From the NCBI GenBank assembly GCA_963823675.1, contig CAWGMT010000010.1, positions 124,001 to 188,000 on the forward strand: a DNA stretch of 64,000 nt, in the 5' to 3' direction. The notes under the pieces are model-generated. The model saw only the letters and a program-made list of their open reading frames with translations. It ran no database searches and was not told where the DNA came from. This DNA is from CAWGMT01 sp963823675 (GTDB taxonomy: Bacteria > Planctomycetota > Planctomycetia > Isosphaerales > Isosphaeraceae). Both the position numbers and the translations under genes were made by a program. Shown here piece by piece: positions 54,127-64,000 of this stretch. Each line of letters begins with the position of its first letter. The first letter of the stretch is position 1.

Positions 54127-56427
54127 ATGGGTTCGTCCAGCGTCGTTTCAATACGCTCGGAGCCGAGCACCCCGTCGGTTCCGGTAGAAATGGCTCCGCC
54201 CGGGGCGGGGATCGCCTTACCGGTCCTGTTCGCCCTGACCCTATTGGTCTCTGCTTCGCTGCTCTTCTGCGTCCAGCCGATGATCGCCAAGATGATTCTG
54301 CCCTTGCTGGGTGGGTCGCCGTCGGTCTGGAACACGTGCATGGTCTTCTTCCAGGCGATGTTGCTCGGTGGTTACGCGTACGCTCACTCAACGACGGTCT
54401 CGCTCGGAGTGCGCTGTCAGGCGGGGCTCCATCTCGGGCTGCTCGCGGTCCCGCTGCTCGTGTTGCCTTTCGTGATCACCGCGGATGCGGTCCGATCGTT
54501 ATCCCCCGAGGCGAATCCGACCGGTTGGCTGCTTGCGCTTCTGCTTACCTCGGTGGGACTTCCCTTCTTCGTTGTCGCCACGACAGCTCCCTTACTCCAG
54601 ATGTGGTTCGCCGCGACCGGCCATCCGTCGGGGAAGGACCCTTACTTTCTCTATGCCGCGAGCAATGTCGGCAGCATCCTGGCCCTCCTGGGCTATCCCA
54701 TCCTGATGGAGCCGAACCTGAGGCTGGCGCAGCAAAGCGTGGTCTGGGCGTTCGGTTACGGCATGCTCGCCGCACTGACACTGGCCTGCGCGGCCGTCGT
54801 CCTGCGGGCGCCCAGGGGCCTGCCGCGGATGGTTGATCGACCGGCCATTGAGGGTGCCGCCGGGCCTACCCTGTTCAGCCAGCGGCTGTGCTGGGTGGCA
54901 CTCGCGTTCGTCCCATCGAGTCTTCTTTTGGGGGTCACTACGTACCTATCCACCGACGTCGCCGCCATTCCTCTCTTGTGGGTCATCCCCCTGGCGCTCT
55001 ATCTACTGACGTTTGTTCTGGCCTTCTCGAAGCGCGAGATTCTGCCGCTCCGCTCTATGGGTCGTGCGATGCGGATTGCCATCGTCGCGCTCGTGCTGGT
55101 GATCTGTCTCGGGGCGGTGCAGGTGATTTTCATTCCGCTGCACTTGCTGGCGTTCTTCCTGGCCGCAATGGTCTGCCACGGTGAACTGGCACGTCGGCGG
55201 CCATCGGTTCGGCACCTGACGGAATTCTACCTGGCGATCTCGGTCGGCGGAGTCCTCGGGGGCGTTTTCAACTCCCTGGTCGCCCCGGTCGTCTTCGACC
55301 GGGTCGTGGAGTATCCCCTCGCGATCGTCCTGGCCTGCCTGGCACTGCCGGGCGTTGGCTCCGGCGCCGGATACCGGTGCAAGAGGGCGCGGGCCCTGGA
55401 CTTCGCGCTTCCGTTGGCGCTGGGCGTCACCCTATTCGCGACTCGGCTGTACCTCGGCGACCAATCCGCAACCGCCTGGTCGCCGGGCGATATCAAGATG
55501 AAGGTCTTGTACAGCCTCGGGGGTGTCGCGTGCTTCACGTTCGCGGAGCGTCCCCTGCGCTTCACACTGGGAATTGCGGCGTTGCTGGCAATCGGGATGC
55601 TCATGAGCCAGGGGCAAGTCCTGCACCGGGAGCGAAGCTTCTTCGGCACGATCCGGGTGATACGCGTGGAGCCCGGGCCCTACCACCAGTTGATTCACGG
55701 CAATACGCTCCACGGTCAGCAGAGCCTCGATCCGGGCCGCAGCCGCGAGCCGCTGACTTATTACCACCGCACCGGGCCGATCGGGCACGTGTTTGATTTC
55801 CTCGGCGAACGCGCGGGCCCTTTGAACGTGGCGATCGTCGGGCTGGGGACCGGTTCGCTCGCCGCGTATGCCCAGCCGGGACAGCGATGGACATTTTATG
55901 AAATCGACCCGTCCGTGGTGCGCATCGCCAGTGACCCGGCTTACTTCACCTTTCTCCGCGATTGCCGCGCTTCCGCCCGCGAGATCGTCTTGGGCGATGC
56001 CCGCCTGCGTCTCCGCACCGCCCCCGAGCATGATTATGACCTGATCGTCCTGGACGCTTTCAGCTCCGATGCGGTCCCGGTGCACTTGCTCACACGGGAA
56101 GCGGTCGACCTGTATCGGAGGAAGCTCGCGCCCGACGGAATCATCGCGTTCAACATCTCGAATCGCTATCTCGACCTGGCGTCTGTCGTGGGTGCTCTGG
56201 CCCGCGCCCTTGGGCTGGTCTGCCGGGTCTGTCAGGATCTCGAGCTCAGCCCTGACCTAGAGCGCATGGGAAAGTCCACCTCGACCTGGGCGATCATGGC
56301 CAATCACGAGGCCGCCCTGGGGGCCTTGGCGGAGCATCCGGACTGGGTCTTGCCACGGCTTACTCAGAGTGAGTCGGCGTGGACGGATGACTTCTCAAGT
56401 GTCCTGGAATACCTCGTGATACACTAG
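54127..56427 (+). CDS. Fused membrane / spermidine-synthase-like protein, copy 1
   Basis: 766 residues, intact. The N-terminal two thirds have about twelve membrane helices (PVLFALTLLVSASLLFCVQP, the start of the fused-MFS family). The C-terminal third is a spermidine-synthase-like methyltransferase fold: LNVAIVGLGTGSLAAYA, WTFYEIDPSVVRIA, and DLIVLDAFSSDAVPVHLL at the active-site loop. It may transfer aminopropyl or a similar group at the membrane; the substrate is unproven. Polyamine synthases are the closest recognised fold. It is 30 bases upstream of copy 2. Confidence 0.82.
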   Translation: MGSSSVVSIRSEPSTPSVPVEMAPPGAGIALPVLFALTLLVSASLLFCVQPMIAKMILPLLGGSPSVWNTCMVFFQAMLLGGYAYAHSTTVSLGVRCQAGLHLGLLAVPLLVLPFVITADAVRSLSPEANPTGWLLALLLTSVGLPFFVVATTAPLLQMWFAATGHPSGKDPYFLYAASNVGSILALLGYPILMEPNLRLAQQSVVWAFGYGMLAALTLACAAVVLRAPRGLPRMVDRPAIEGAAGPTLFSQRLCWVALAFVPSSLLLGVTTYLSTDVAAIPLLWVIPLALYLLTFVLAFSKREILPLRSMGRAMRIAIVALVLVICLGAVQVIFIPLHLLAFFLAAMVCHGELARRRPSVRHLTEFYLAISVGGVLGGVFNSLVAPVVFDRVVEYPLAIVLACLALPGVGSGAGYRCKRARALDFALPLALGVTLFATRLYLGDQSATAWSPGDIKMKVLYSLGGVACFTFAERPLRFTLGIAALLAIGMLMSQGQVLHRERSFFGTIRVIRVEPGPYHQLIHGNTLHGQQSLDPGRSREPLTYYHRTGPIGHVFDFLGERAGPLNVAIVGLGTGSLAAYAQPGQRWTFYEIDPSVVRIASDPAYFTFLRDCRASAREIVLGDARLRLRTAPEHDYDLIVLDAFSSDAVPVHLLTREAVDLYRRKLAPDGIIAFNISNRYLDLASVVGALARALGLVCRVCQDLELSPDLERMGKSTSTWAIMANHEAALGALAEHPDWVLPRLTQSESAWTDDFSSVLEYLVIH

Positions 56428-56457
56428 CTGCATGACGCGAGGCGGTTACTTGAATTC

Positions 56458-59105
56458 ATGATAGACGAACCCGATCACGACAGCGTATGCGGCCGCGATC
56501 TCGACGGGGCCGCCACCTCGACCGACAGCAAGCCCGGAGCGCTCAAGGCCGGTCGATCGGTCTCAATCTCAATCGTTGCCATTTTATATCTCTTGTTTTT
56601 TTGCTCAGGGATGGCCTCACTGATCTGCGAGACGGTCTGGTTCAAGCAGTTGCAATTCGTTCTGGGGAGCTCAACCTTCTCGGTCAGCGTGGTGGTCGCC
56701 TGCTTCTTCGGGGGGCTTGCATTGGGTGGCTGGCTTGGGGGTCGGTCGCGGACCGAAGTCATCACCCGCTGAGACTATACTCCCTCCTGGAGCTCGGCTT
56801 GAGCCTGGCGAGCGTGGCCGTGACGCTGACCCTTTCGTGCTGGGAGAGCTGGATCTCGGTCCTGGCCCCTTGGCTCGGTCCCCAGTCGCCCCTATCGCGA
56901 CCGCTGACGATCCTCCTCTCCGCGTCGATCCTCATCGTACCGACCGCCCTGATGGGATCGACGCTGCCGGTATTGGGGATTCACCTTGCTCGGAGCGATG
57001 TCATCGTCGCTCGAAAGATCGGCCTACTTTACGCCGTCAACACGTTCGGAGGTGCTACCGGCTGCGCCCTGGTTGGCTTTTTCCTGATCGGCCGTCTGGG
57101 CGTGATCCAGTCTGCCCTGCTGGCGTCGCTCATCTATCTGATGATCGCGGTCGGGGCGGCCGTCACGATCTGGCTCCGCCCGCTAGCCGACTGGTCCGCG
57201 CGTGAGCCCTTGCGCGATCGGGCGTCCGTTGACAGCTCCTCGATTGCCCGGCCGGGCGTTTGGCTCGTCCTTGCGTTCGCTTTGATGGGATTCACCTCGA
57301 TTGCCTACGAGGTTCTGTGGTTCAGATTGCTCACTTATTTCGGGATCCATACCGTCTACGCCTTCACCGGCATGCTTTCAACCTACTTGATGGGCCTGGT
57401 ACTCGGCGCGCTTTTGACCACCAAGTATCTCGCTCGGCGGAGGGAAAATCACCTGGCTGACCTTGCCCGGGTCCAGCTTTTGATGGTTGGGAGTGCCGCC
57501 TTATCTCTGGCCATCATCGGCCGGTCGCGTAATCTGATGGTGGCCATCGAGGGGCTGGAGCGGTGGTTGGGGGTCGCTCAACTGTTGGCCGATGTCTTCG
57601 CCGGGACGTCAACCTTCCTCGGTCTCTGCCTGGTCGCTCTACTGCTCCCCAGTACTTTCATCGGAATGGGACTTCCGATCGCGATGGAGTGGACAACCAG
57701 CCGGCATGCCGGGCTCGGCTCGAGGCTGGGCCTGCTTTACTCCGTCAATACTTTGGGGGGGGTTCTGGGATCGCTGGTGGTCGGTTTCGTGCTCTTGCCT
57801 CTCTTGGGCAGCCAGGGCGCTTTCACGGCCGTCTTGGTCCTGAACCTGGCGGTGTTCGCGATCCTGGTCGCCTCCCAGCCCGCGTTGCAAAAAGATCGCC
57901 GGCTGATTCGCGAAGGCGTCATGGGGGCGGCCTTTCTCGTTGCCTTCGGCTTGCTCACCGGCACGGGTTATCTGAAGCAGGCGCTCACCCGCTACGTTGG
58001 AGCCGAAGTACTGGCTTTTCGGGAGAGCCCGGACGCCACCTTCGTGGTCCTGGAGTATCGCAAGGGGCACGGGGAGCCGTCCCAGCAGCTCGTGGTCAAC
58101 GGCACTTCCTACGCGAATAATTCTCCTCCGGGGCGGCGCTATATGAGCACATTGGCACACTTGCCCGCCCTGCTGCACCCCGGCCCGCAAAGGGCGCTGG
58201 TGATATCAATCGGCACCGGCACGACGATCGGCTCGCTGACCGTGCACCCGAGTCTAGAGCGGATCTGGGCGGTCGATATCGCGCGCGACGTCTTCGAGCT
58301 GGCACCTTGCTTCGTCCCGCTCAACCACCGCTTCACTGAGTCGTCCAAGGTCAACGCGGTCGTCGCCGACGGCCGGCACTTCCTGCTCGGCACCGGCCTT
58401 CGCTTCGACGTGCTGACGTTCGAGCCACCCCCGCCGATCGAGGCCGGCGTGGTGAATCTCTACAGCCGGGAGTTCTACCGACTGGCAAAAGCCCACATGA
58501 ACCGTGGCGGTTTGCTCTGCCAGTGGATCCCGCTCGACACCGGATTCGAGCTCCTGCCGCGGATGATGATCCGGACCATGCTGGATGAATTCTCCCATGT
58601 CTCTCTCTGGATCCCCAACCGCATGGAGGCAGCGGTCGTCGCGTCCATGGAGCCGCTCTCGATCGACCCTGAAGACCTGCGCAAGCGGATGTCCGAGCCG
58701 GCGCTTCGATCGGATTTGGCTGCTAACGGCTTGGGCGAGCCCGAGCAACTGATGGCGACTTTCGTGACCGCCGACCAGGGACTCGCAAACTACGCTGGTC
58801 CCGCGCCGACCGTGACCGATAATCAGCCGCGAATTGAGTACTTCAACCTCTACTTTCCCAAGAAGGTGATTCGCTTCTCAGAGATCCTGCGCTACAGGCA
58901 ACCCGTGGAGAGATACCTGATTCGTCGGCCCAGCGACCCGGTGCGCCTGCATCTTTGTGAGGAAGTGATTCGAGAGATCTGGTATCAGTATGAGGAGTCC
59001 AGGTTCGGGCGGCTCGACGTGGCGAATGCCCATTTGGATCACGCCTTGGAGCTCGACCCACAGAATTCGTATTTGTTGTACTTACGATCCCAAGCTGCAA
59101 ATTAG
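56458..59105 (+). CDS. Fused membrane / spermidine-synthase-like protein, copy 2, TPR-like tail (one frameshift)
   Basis: ATG 56458 begins the N-terminal helices (ILYLLFFCSGMASLICETVW; FSVSVVVACFFGGLALGGWL). The frame changes near 56740 to that of the main 59105 ORF. Two six-helix halves follow (GLLYAVNTFGGATGCALVGF; GLLYSVNTLGGVLGSLVVGF), then a synthase-like fold with RALVISIGTGTTIGSL, IWAVDIARDVFEL and VLTFEPPPPIEAGVVNLYSR. The end shows one TPR-like helix pair (LDHALELDPQNSYLLYLRSQ). About 880 residues. The usual aspartate of the active loop is replaced here (EPPPP), so activity may differ. Confidence 0.8.
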
Positions 59106-59116
59106 CCGCGGAGAGG

Positions 59117-61390
59117 TCAACCCGTTCGCATCGAAATGAGCGGATCGAGAGCGAAGCCCGGGTTGAGGCCCGGAACGGCCGGCCGTCGCGAGGCCAGGAT
59201 GGCCGAGAGTGCGTAAAACAGGATGGCGACCAGGAGGAGAGAATTGAAACCCGTTGCCAGTGAAAGATTCTCCGTTAATCCCCCCAGGATGATCCCGGCG
59301 ATGTTCGACCCCAGATCGATGTCGGGTCGCTGGCTGTCGCGGAAGGCCAGGGCGAAGATGATTCCCGCGAAAAACACCGGGGCGAAGACCAGCGTGCACG
59401 ACAGGACCCCGCGCACTGCGCCGGACAATCCCAGATAAGAATTCATGGGAACGAGGTAATTGATCAGTAACGCGGCGAGCAACAAAGCATAATAGAGCAT
59501 CCACCGCCTTGCGGGCTGGAACCAGAGCACGAACAGGTTGCTCAGGAGGATCATCACCAGGATCGCGAAGAAGATGATGGAGTTCACGATCCAGGTTGAG
59601 CCGAACAACAAGGCCATCTGGACGACCCCCTTCGTCTCCAGCAACATGAATCCTGCGCCCAGGAAGAACATCTGCCCGTTAGGTCGCGACGAGCGTAGCG
59701 GGACGAAGATTGACAAGAGGGCGAGGGAAATGATGACCACCAGGAGCATCCAGCGGAGGTTCAAGGCCGGGATCGTCGGCTCGCGCAGATAGAGAAAAGG
59801 CCAATCATCGGTCGGCAGCCACTTGACTCGGCTCGTATCGACCCGCGCCAGGCCGATTTTCTGCCAGGTTTTCGCCTCCGCTTCCGGCATTTGGGGCGGC
59901 TCGGAGCCGAAAGCGTTGACAGTGTCGTTCCATTTCGGCTTTTCGTTGACCCAGAAGAACCCGTCGCCGTTGAACTTGCCGAGGATCGCATCAAGGCGGC
60001 TGGAAGGGTTCCTACCGACGAGAAGGAGGGTCAAATGGTTTCCCTGGCTACCCTCGGGAGTGATCTCGGATTGGTACGGCAAGGAGAGCACGAGGGGCTC
60101 GGTGCCAAATACTTTCTCGGCCATCTTGGCCAGTCGAGCGACCACCCACCCCTGTCGGTAGATGTTGTACATGGCGAAGACGCCGTTGGGCTTGAGCTTT
60201 TGCTCGATGTCCCGAAAGGCTTGTTCCGTGAAGAGAAAGCTCTCGAGACGCAGGCTCGAGTAACCCGAATGGAGGACCAGCGAATCCACGACCGCATAGC
60301 TGACCAGGTCGTAAGTCCTGGGTGTCTTCCGCACGAAACTGCGTCCATCATCGATCTGGATGGAAACCCGCTCGTCGTCATACGGTCGATCCGGATGATG
60401 CAGCCTGCCGATCTGATTGAGCACCGGATCGATCTCCACGGCATCGACATGCTTCGCTCCTTGGGTCAGGGCCGCCTGGACGTCGTTGCCCGACCCGGCC
60501 CCGACGATCAAGACATCCTCGAAGGGCATGCCCCCAGCGTCCCGATTGAGCAGATGGGGTAGGAAGTAGCCAGGTGCACCCTCCCGGATCTTGCCCATCT
60601 GCTGATGGCCTATGTTGTTAGTCTCTATGTCTCCCGTTTCCGTGTCATAAACTACCTTGTAGTACGGCGACCAAAGTATCTTGGCCGCACCCGTATCGAT
60701 CCCATGCCCGGAAAGCACGGCAACGATCACGAGCAGAGTCAGGAACTGGCAGAATCGGAGGAACCTGGCTGCGTGCACAAAATAGAAACAACTGCCCACA
60801 CTGATGAGAAACCAAATCACCGGCGACGTGCGCATCCAGGACGCGGCGCCGAAGGCTGCGATCCCGACTAAGCTCCCCAGGATATTGATCGAGTAAGCAA
60901 CGACAGGATTCGAGACCTGGTTGAATGCTCGCCCCATGATTTGCCCGAGTCCGACGAAGATGAGCGCGGTCAGTGCGAAGAACACGCTGGCGACCACCTC
61001 GATCGGGAGGACGAAGTAGGACGGATCCTTGGCATGATATTCCGTGCCGAAGAAAACCTGCTGCGGCGACCCCTGACCGCCCACATCGATCAAGACGCGG
61101 CCATATAGTTTGTAGAAGGTAAAGGTCCCGAATGCCAGGGCACAGGTCCAGAGAGTCAGCGGTATGACCCTGTTGCTGAAATCCCAGCTTCGGGTGGCTG
61201 CCAGGCACCCTACCGACATCCCCAGGAAACAGGCCATGAGCACGATATTCGTAAAGAAAGTCAGGAAGATGACCGTGCTCCCGAGCCAGCGGATGCACGT
61301 CAACTCGAAGAAGAGGATAATGAAACTGATCAAGAATAAATCCCATTCGGCCTTCCTAGTCGGAATGGGCGTCGTCGGGGCCACGTTCAT
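59117..61390 (-). CDS. Membrane / spermidine-synthase-like protein, copy 3 (different subtype)
   Basis: 757 residues, intact. Order: about six N-terminal helices (FLISFIILFFELTCIRWLGS), a soluble synthase-like domain (about residues 230-520: VLIVGAGSGNDVQAAL, DAVEIDPVLNQIGRL, YDLVSYAVVDSLVL), then about eight C-terminal helices (MFFLGAGFMLLETKGVVQMA). The domain is thus inserted between two membrane blocks, unlike the terminal arrangement of copies 1 and 2. It converges on copy 2 with an 11-base gap and starts 12 bases after the GT87 stop, so it is in an operon with the two glycosyltransferases. Confidence 0.8.
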   Translation of the reverse strand: MNVAPTTPIPTRKAEWDLFLISFIILFFELTCIRWLGSTVIFLTFFTNIVLMACFLGMSVGCLAATRSWDFSNRVIPLTLWTCALAFGTFTFYKLYGRVLIDVGGQGSPQQVFFGTEYHAKDPSYFVLPIEVVASVFFALTALIFVGLGQIMGRAFNQVSNPVVAYSINILGSLVGIAAFGAASWMRTSPVIWFLISVGSCFYFVHAARFLRFCQFLTLLVIVAVLSGHGIDTGAAKILWSPYYKVVYDTETGDIETNNIGHQQMGKIREGAPGYFLPHLLNRDAGGMPFEDVLIVGAGSGNDVQAALTQGAKHVDAVEIDPVLNQIGRLHHPDRPYDDERVSIQIDDGRSFVRKTPRTYDLVSYAVVDSLVLHSGYSSLRLESFLFTEQAFRDIEQKLKPNGVFAMYNIYRQGWVVARLAKMAEKVFGTEPLVLSLPYQSEITPEGSQGNHLTLLLVGRNPSSRLDAILGKFNGDGFFWVNEKPKWNDTVNAFGSEPPQMPEAEAKTWQKIGLARVDTSRVKWLPTDDWPFLYLREPTIPALNLRWMLLVVIISLALLSIFVPLRSSRPNGQMFFLGAGFMLLETKGVVQMALLFGSTWIVNSIIFFAILVMILLSNLFVLWFQPARRWMLYYALLLAALLINYLVPMNSYLGLSGAVRGVLSCTLVFAPVFFAGIIFALAFRDSQRPDIDLGSNIAGIILGGLTENLSLATGFNSLLLVAILFYALSAILASRRPAVPGLNPGFALDPLISMRTG

Positions 61391-61402
61391 AGGAGATAAA
61401 CC

Positions 61403-62681
61403 TCACCGGCTTGGTGGTTGTAAGGGGACCCGGTTCGTCGAGGATGGGTGCAACTCCTCCGAGACTTCCGTGGGAGGGCCGAAGAGGAGCAGGGACAAAA
61501 GCGCCAGGATCAGGAGGTTCCGCAGGTTCAACAGAAAGATGGCCGATCCCTGGTGCTCAAGGATCTGCGCGAAGGCGGGCCCCGGATAGATCAGCGCCGT
61601 GGTGAGGCAGACGAAGAGGAATAGCCAGCGGGCGCGTCTCCCCGTCCAGCCGCCAAGAACCACGACGAAGGGGAAGAGCCAGACCAGGTACTGGGGCGAG
61701 AGCACCTTGGAGGTGACCAGTGTGGCCAGGATGGCAGCCCCGCTGTAACGGACACCCTCGGCCATCCCCCGCCGCCAGAATTGCCAGAGGACCACAAGCA
61801 GCGCGCCTGCCTGGAGGGGCGAGGCCAGCGCGGCTGTGCGCGATCCCCACTCGGCGACCAGGTGGACCGCCTTGTGCTCGATCACCCAGGGGATGTCGAT
61901 CCCCGCCAGGTTGCCCCAGGCCAGGAGCGCTCCGGCATAGACGGACTCGATGCCCAGGCCGCGCTCGGCGTGGTAGCCGAACGATGCCAGGATGTTTGGT
62001 CCCCCCAGGAGAAACCACCCTGCCATCCCCGCCGCCACGGTGACGAGAAAGGCGAGGGAGCCGCGGGCACGCGAGGTTCGGAGCCGTGACAGTTCCCAGA
62101 CCAGGGCCGGGGCCGCGACCAGGCCGGGAAAGACCTTCAAGAGCGCCGAAGCCGGCCGTGAGCCCGCCCAGGACGTTACGCCCTGCGAACCACCACCGGG
62201 CGGCGGCGAAGGCAAAAACCATCGGGGCCAGCTCGAACCGGCCCACTACCAACGGCGCCAGGCTCGCGCAGAAAGCCGTGAACCAGGCCAGCCGCCAGGC
62301 GACCTGCTCGGGACCCTCGGTTAGGGCGACATGGCGCGCGATCAGCACGATCGCCACGACGTCGAAGAACAGCATCTCGGCCGCGAAGGCGATGCAGTAG
62401 CTCGCGAAGTTGGACACCACGAGGCGCGGGACTAGGAAGAGCGGAAACGTCAGGATGGGATACTCGACCAGGTAATCCCGATAGGGGACCTCGCCCTGCA
62501 CCGCCTGCGAGGCATAGTCGTAGTAGATCCGGTACGACCACGATGCCGCCCCCAGGTCGGGATGGCTGCCGTACTTGATCAGCAGGCCGGTCGCGACGAA
62601 CAGCACGACGTGCGCCACAATCGCGATCAGCGTGGGCAGCAAGAGGGACGGTTTTCGGCTCACGACGAATTTACCCACCAC
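61403..62681 (-). CDS. GT87-type glycosyltransferase (one frameshift)
   Basis: Polytopic GT-C-like protein, about 420 residues. It starts at GTG 62681 or an internal GTG 62663. Features: GSHPDLGAASWSYRIYYDY, VPYRDYLVEYPILTFPLF (the Asp/Glu-bearing first loop), PLVVGRFELAPMVFAFAAAR. The frame shifts near 62150, and the rest continues as LLKVFPGLVAAPALVWELSR and VLSPQYLVWLFPFVVVLGGW. GT87 enzymes add a sugar from a polyprenyl-phosphate donor outside the membrane. It follows another GT87 gene on the same strand by 63 bases. Confidence 0.8.
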
Positions 62682-62744
62682 AGAGACTACGGAGACCGAG
62701 AAGAGACAACCCAGAGAAAATCATCCGGAGCGTTTATGGGTACT

Positions 62745-64000
62745 CTAGCGCGGTATTGCTTCGGACCCGGCGTCCGCCGACCCACGACTGCGCACCCCCA
62801 TGAGGTCGGTCCCGAACCAGGTCGCGGTCACCAGCAAGGGGATCCAGAGGAAGGTCCATTCCGGGAAGAGGAGTACGGTAGACGGATAGCGCGTCGCGGA
62901 ACGCTGCGATAATGCCCAGGTTAACATAGGGCAGGAGCAGAAGCGCGACCAGGAGCGCCGTGCCGGCCGTCTCGGAGAGCCGGCGGCCGATCAGGACGAA
63001 CACGGGGATCAGCAGCACCGGGAAATCGTAGTGGCGGCCGTAGGGGGCCAGGATGAAGGGGGCGATCAGGCCCAGGGACAGGATCTCGTCCAGCGGCCGC
63101 GACCGATCGAGCACGGCGCGGAGGAGCACCGCGAGGAACGGGAGAGCAACCGCCAGGTAGAGTCCCCAAAGTCCCCACGAGTGCAGACCGGCCGCCTGAA
63201 GCGCCAGGAGCCACGTCGTGCCGATCCAGGGAAAATAGGCCGTCGGCGGTGGCGTCCGTCCGGCGGCCCGCACCATCTCGATGGGCCAGGCCGGGACGAT
63301 CCAGGCTCCGAGCAGGGCCAGCGCAGCGAGGGTCACCGCAAAGCCGAGCACGACTCCCCACCGCCGCTGCCGCGCACTCCAGAGCAAGAGCGCCAGCACG
63401 AGCGCGGCCGCGAGCTGGGGCTTGGTCGTCAGGCAGGCCAGCGCGGCCCCTGCCAGATGGTCGTTTCCGCGGTTCATCAGCTTCCAGGCGAGGGCCAGCA
63501 GGAACAGCATCAGGATGGAGGTCTGGCCGACGAAGAGCGCGACGACCGAAAGGCCGAACACCGGGACGGCCACCGGCGGCACCGACCGCGGCAGGCCGGG
63601 GACGGCGTCGCGGAGGAGATATCCCGACAGGAGGAGCGCCTCGAGGTTGAGGGCGAACCACGCGGCCTTTGCTCCGTCGAATCCCAGCGGGACCAAAAGC
63701 GCGCAGCCCGCCGCGAACCAGGGGGGGTAATAGTAGGGGAGGAAATCAAAGCGCCCCAGCCCGTCGGTCGCCTTGTTCCAGCCGCGCTCGTGCTGAATCT
63801 GGGTCTCTAGCGCCTCGTCGTAAGGGCTATGGCCCGAAGCGACGATCTTTCCCGCCGCCCAGTAACAGATGTAGTCGGGATCGATCTTCTTCCAGGGCGC
63901 GACCACCAGGATGCCGTAAACGCAGACCGCCGTCACCAGCGTGAGCACGGCCAGCCAAACGGCGGGAGAGTCGATCAGGCGGCGCCACCGAACCCACCAA
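62745..64000 (-). CDS. GT87-type glycosyltransferase, 5' end outside window (one frameshift)
   Basis: The reading frame stays open to the right edge (SPAVWLAVLTLVTAVCVYGI), so the start lies beyond 64000; an in-frame GTG at 63948 is inside the first helix. Features: KIDPDYICYWAAGKIVASGH, FDFLPYYYPPWFAAGCALLV (GT87-like), LGLIAPFILAPYGRHYDFPV. The frame shifts near 62920, and the true C-terminus FPEWTFLWIPLLVTATWFGT ends at 62745. Membrane-bound sugar transfer to an envelope polymer or lipid is the likely role. Confidence 0.8.

Overview
The window looks like chromosomal DNA of a planctomycete, most likely from the Isosphaeraceae/Gemmataceae side of the phylum. The evidence is the high G+C content together with several lineage-typical families: a cytochrome c/DUF1549/DUF1553 protein next to a DUF1501 protein, two secreted proteins with the N-terminal LEPR-XLL motif (GLEDRQLLS and SLECRQLLS), a DUF1080 protein, a Cys/Met-rich small protein, formylmethanofuran-type C1 genes in a bacterial setting, and a Tad pilus locus. 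Layout: (1) 1-7919, minus strand: the start of a giant type I polyketide synthase (FAAL-ACP-KS-DH-psiKR-ER-KR-ACP-KS...), whose first module has no acyltransferase; a MacB/FtsX-type ABC permease (8435-9583) is divergent from it. (2) 9.6-13.7 kb: a degraded, group II intron-like patch, a heme-motif/terpene-cyclase-like protein, and a TolB-like plus DUF1501 pair, all carrying frameshifts. (3) 13.9-20.5 kb: a polytopic membrane protein, a Cys/Met-rich protein, an alpha/beta-hydrolase-like protein, a diadenylate cyclase-type protein and a secreted Ala/Lys/Pro-rich protein. (4) 20.8-28.2 kb: surface or secreted proteins (two LEPR-XLL proteins, a DUF1080 protein, a lipoprotein, a basic-tailed protein), followed by an intact-ended IS4-type insertion sequence at 28267-29827. 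(5) 30-40.9 kb: an ftr/5-FCL pair, a VOC protein, the DUF1549/DUF1553 and DUF1501 pair, a large C25-peptidase-like protein, rbsD, and RNase P RNA on the minus strand. (6) 41-53.7 kb, minus strand: an AAA ATPase pair, then a Tad/Flp pilus cluster in the order flp, flp, flp-like, cpaA, cpaB, cpaE, tadA, tadB, tadC, hypothetical, tadE, tadG, DUF1573. (7) 54-64 kb: three membrane proteins with spermidine-synthase-like domains, plus two GT87-type glycosyltransferases.

Two things cut across the window. First, about twenty otherwise well-conserved genes contain one or more single-base frame changes, often with reading frames that rejoin perfectly. This includes housekeeping-like machinery such as tadA (three shifts), and it looks more like residual indel errors in the assembly than real gene decay. 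Frameshifted genes are therefore reported as single loci spanning all of their frames. Second, a palindromic intergenic repeat (core GTTGTCTTTCGC) occurs at least three times, and the IS sits inside a perfect hairpin.

In terms of function, the PKS locus would make a lipid-primed, fully reduced chain. The Tad cluster would assemble Flp pili with a prepilin peptidase, assembly ATPases and inner-membrane platform proteins, but no secretin is seen. The ftr/5-FCL pair belongs to tetrahydromethanopterin/folate C1 transfer. The 54-64 kb block looks like envelope glycan or membrane-linked aminopropyl/methyltransferase-type chemistry, but its role is unknown.
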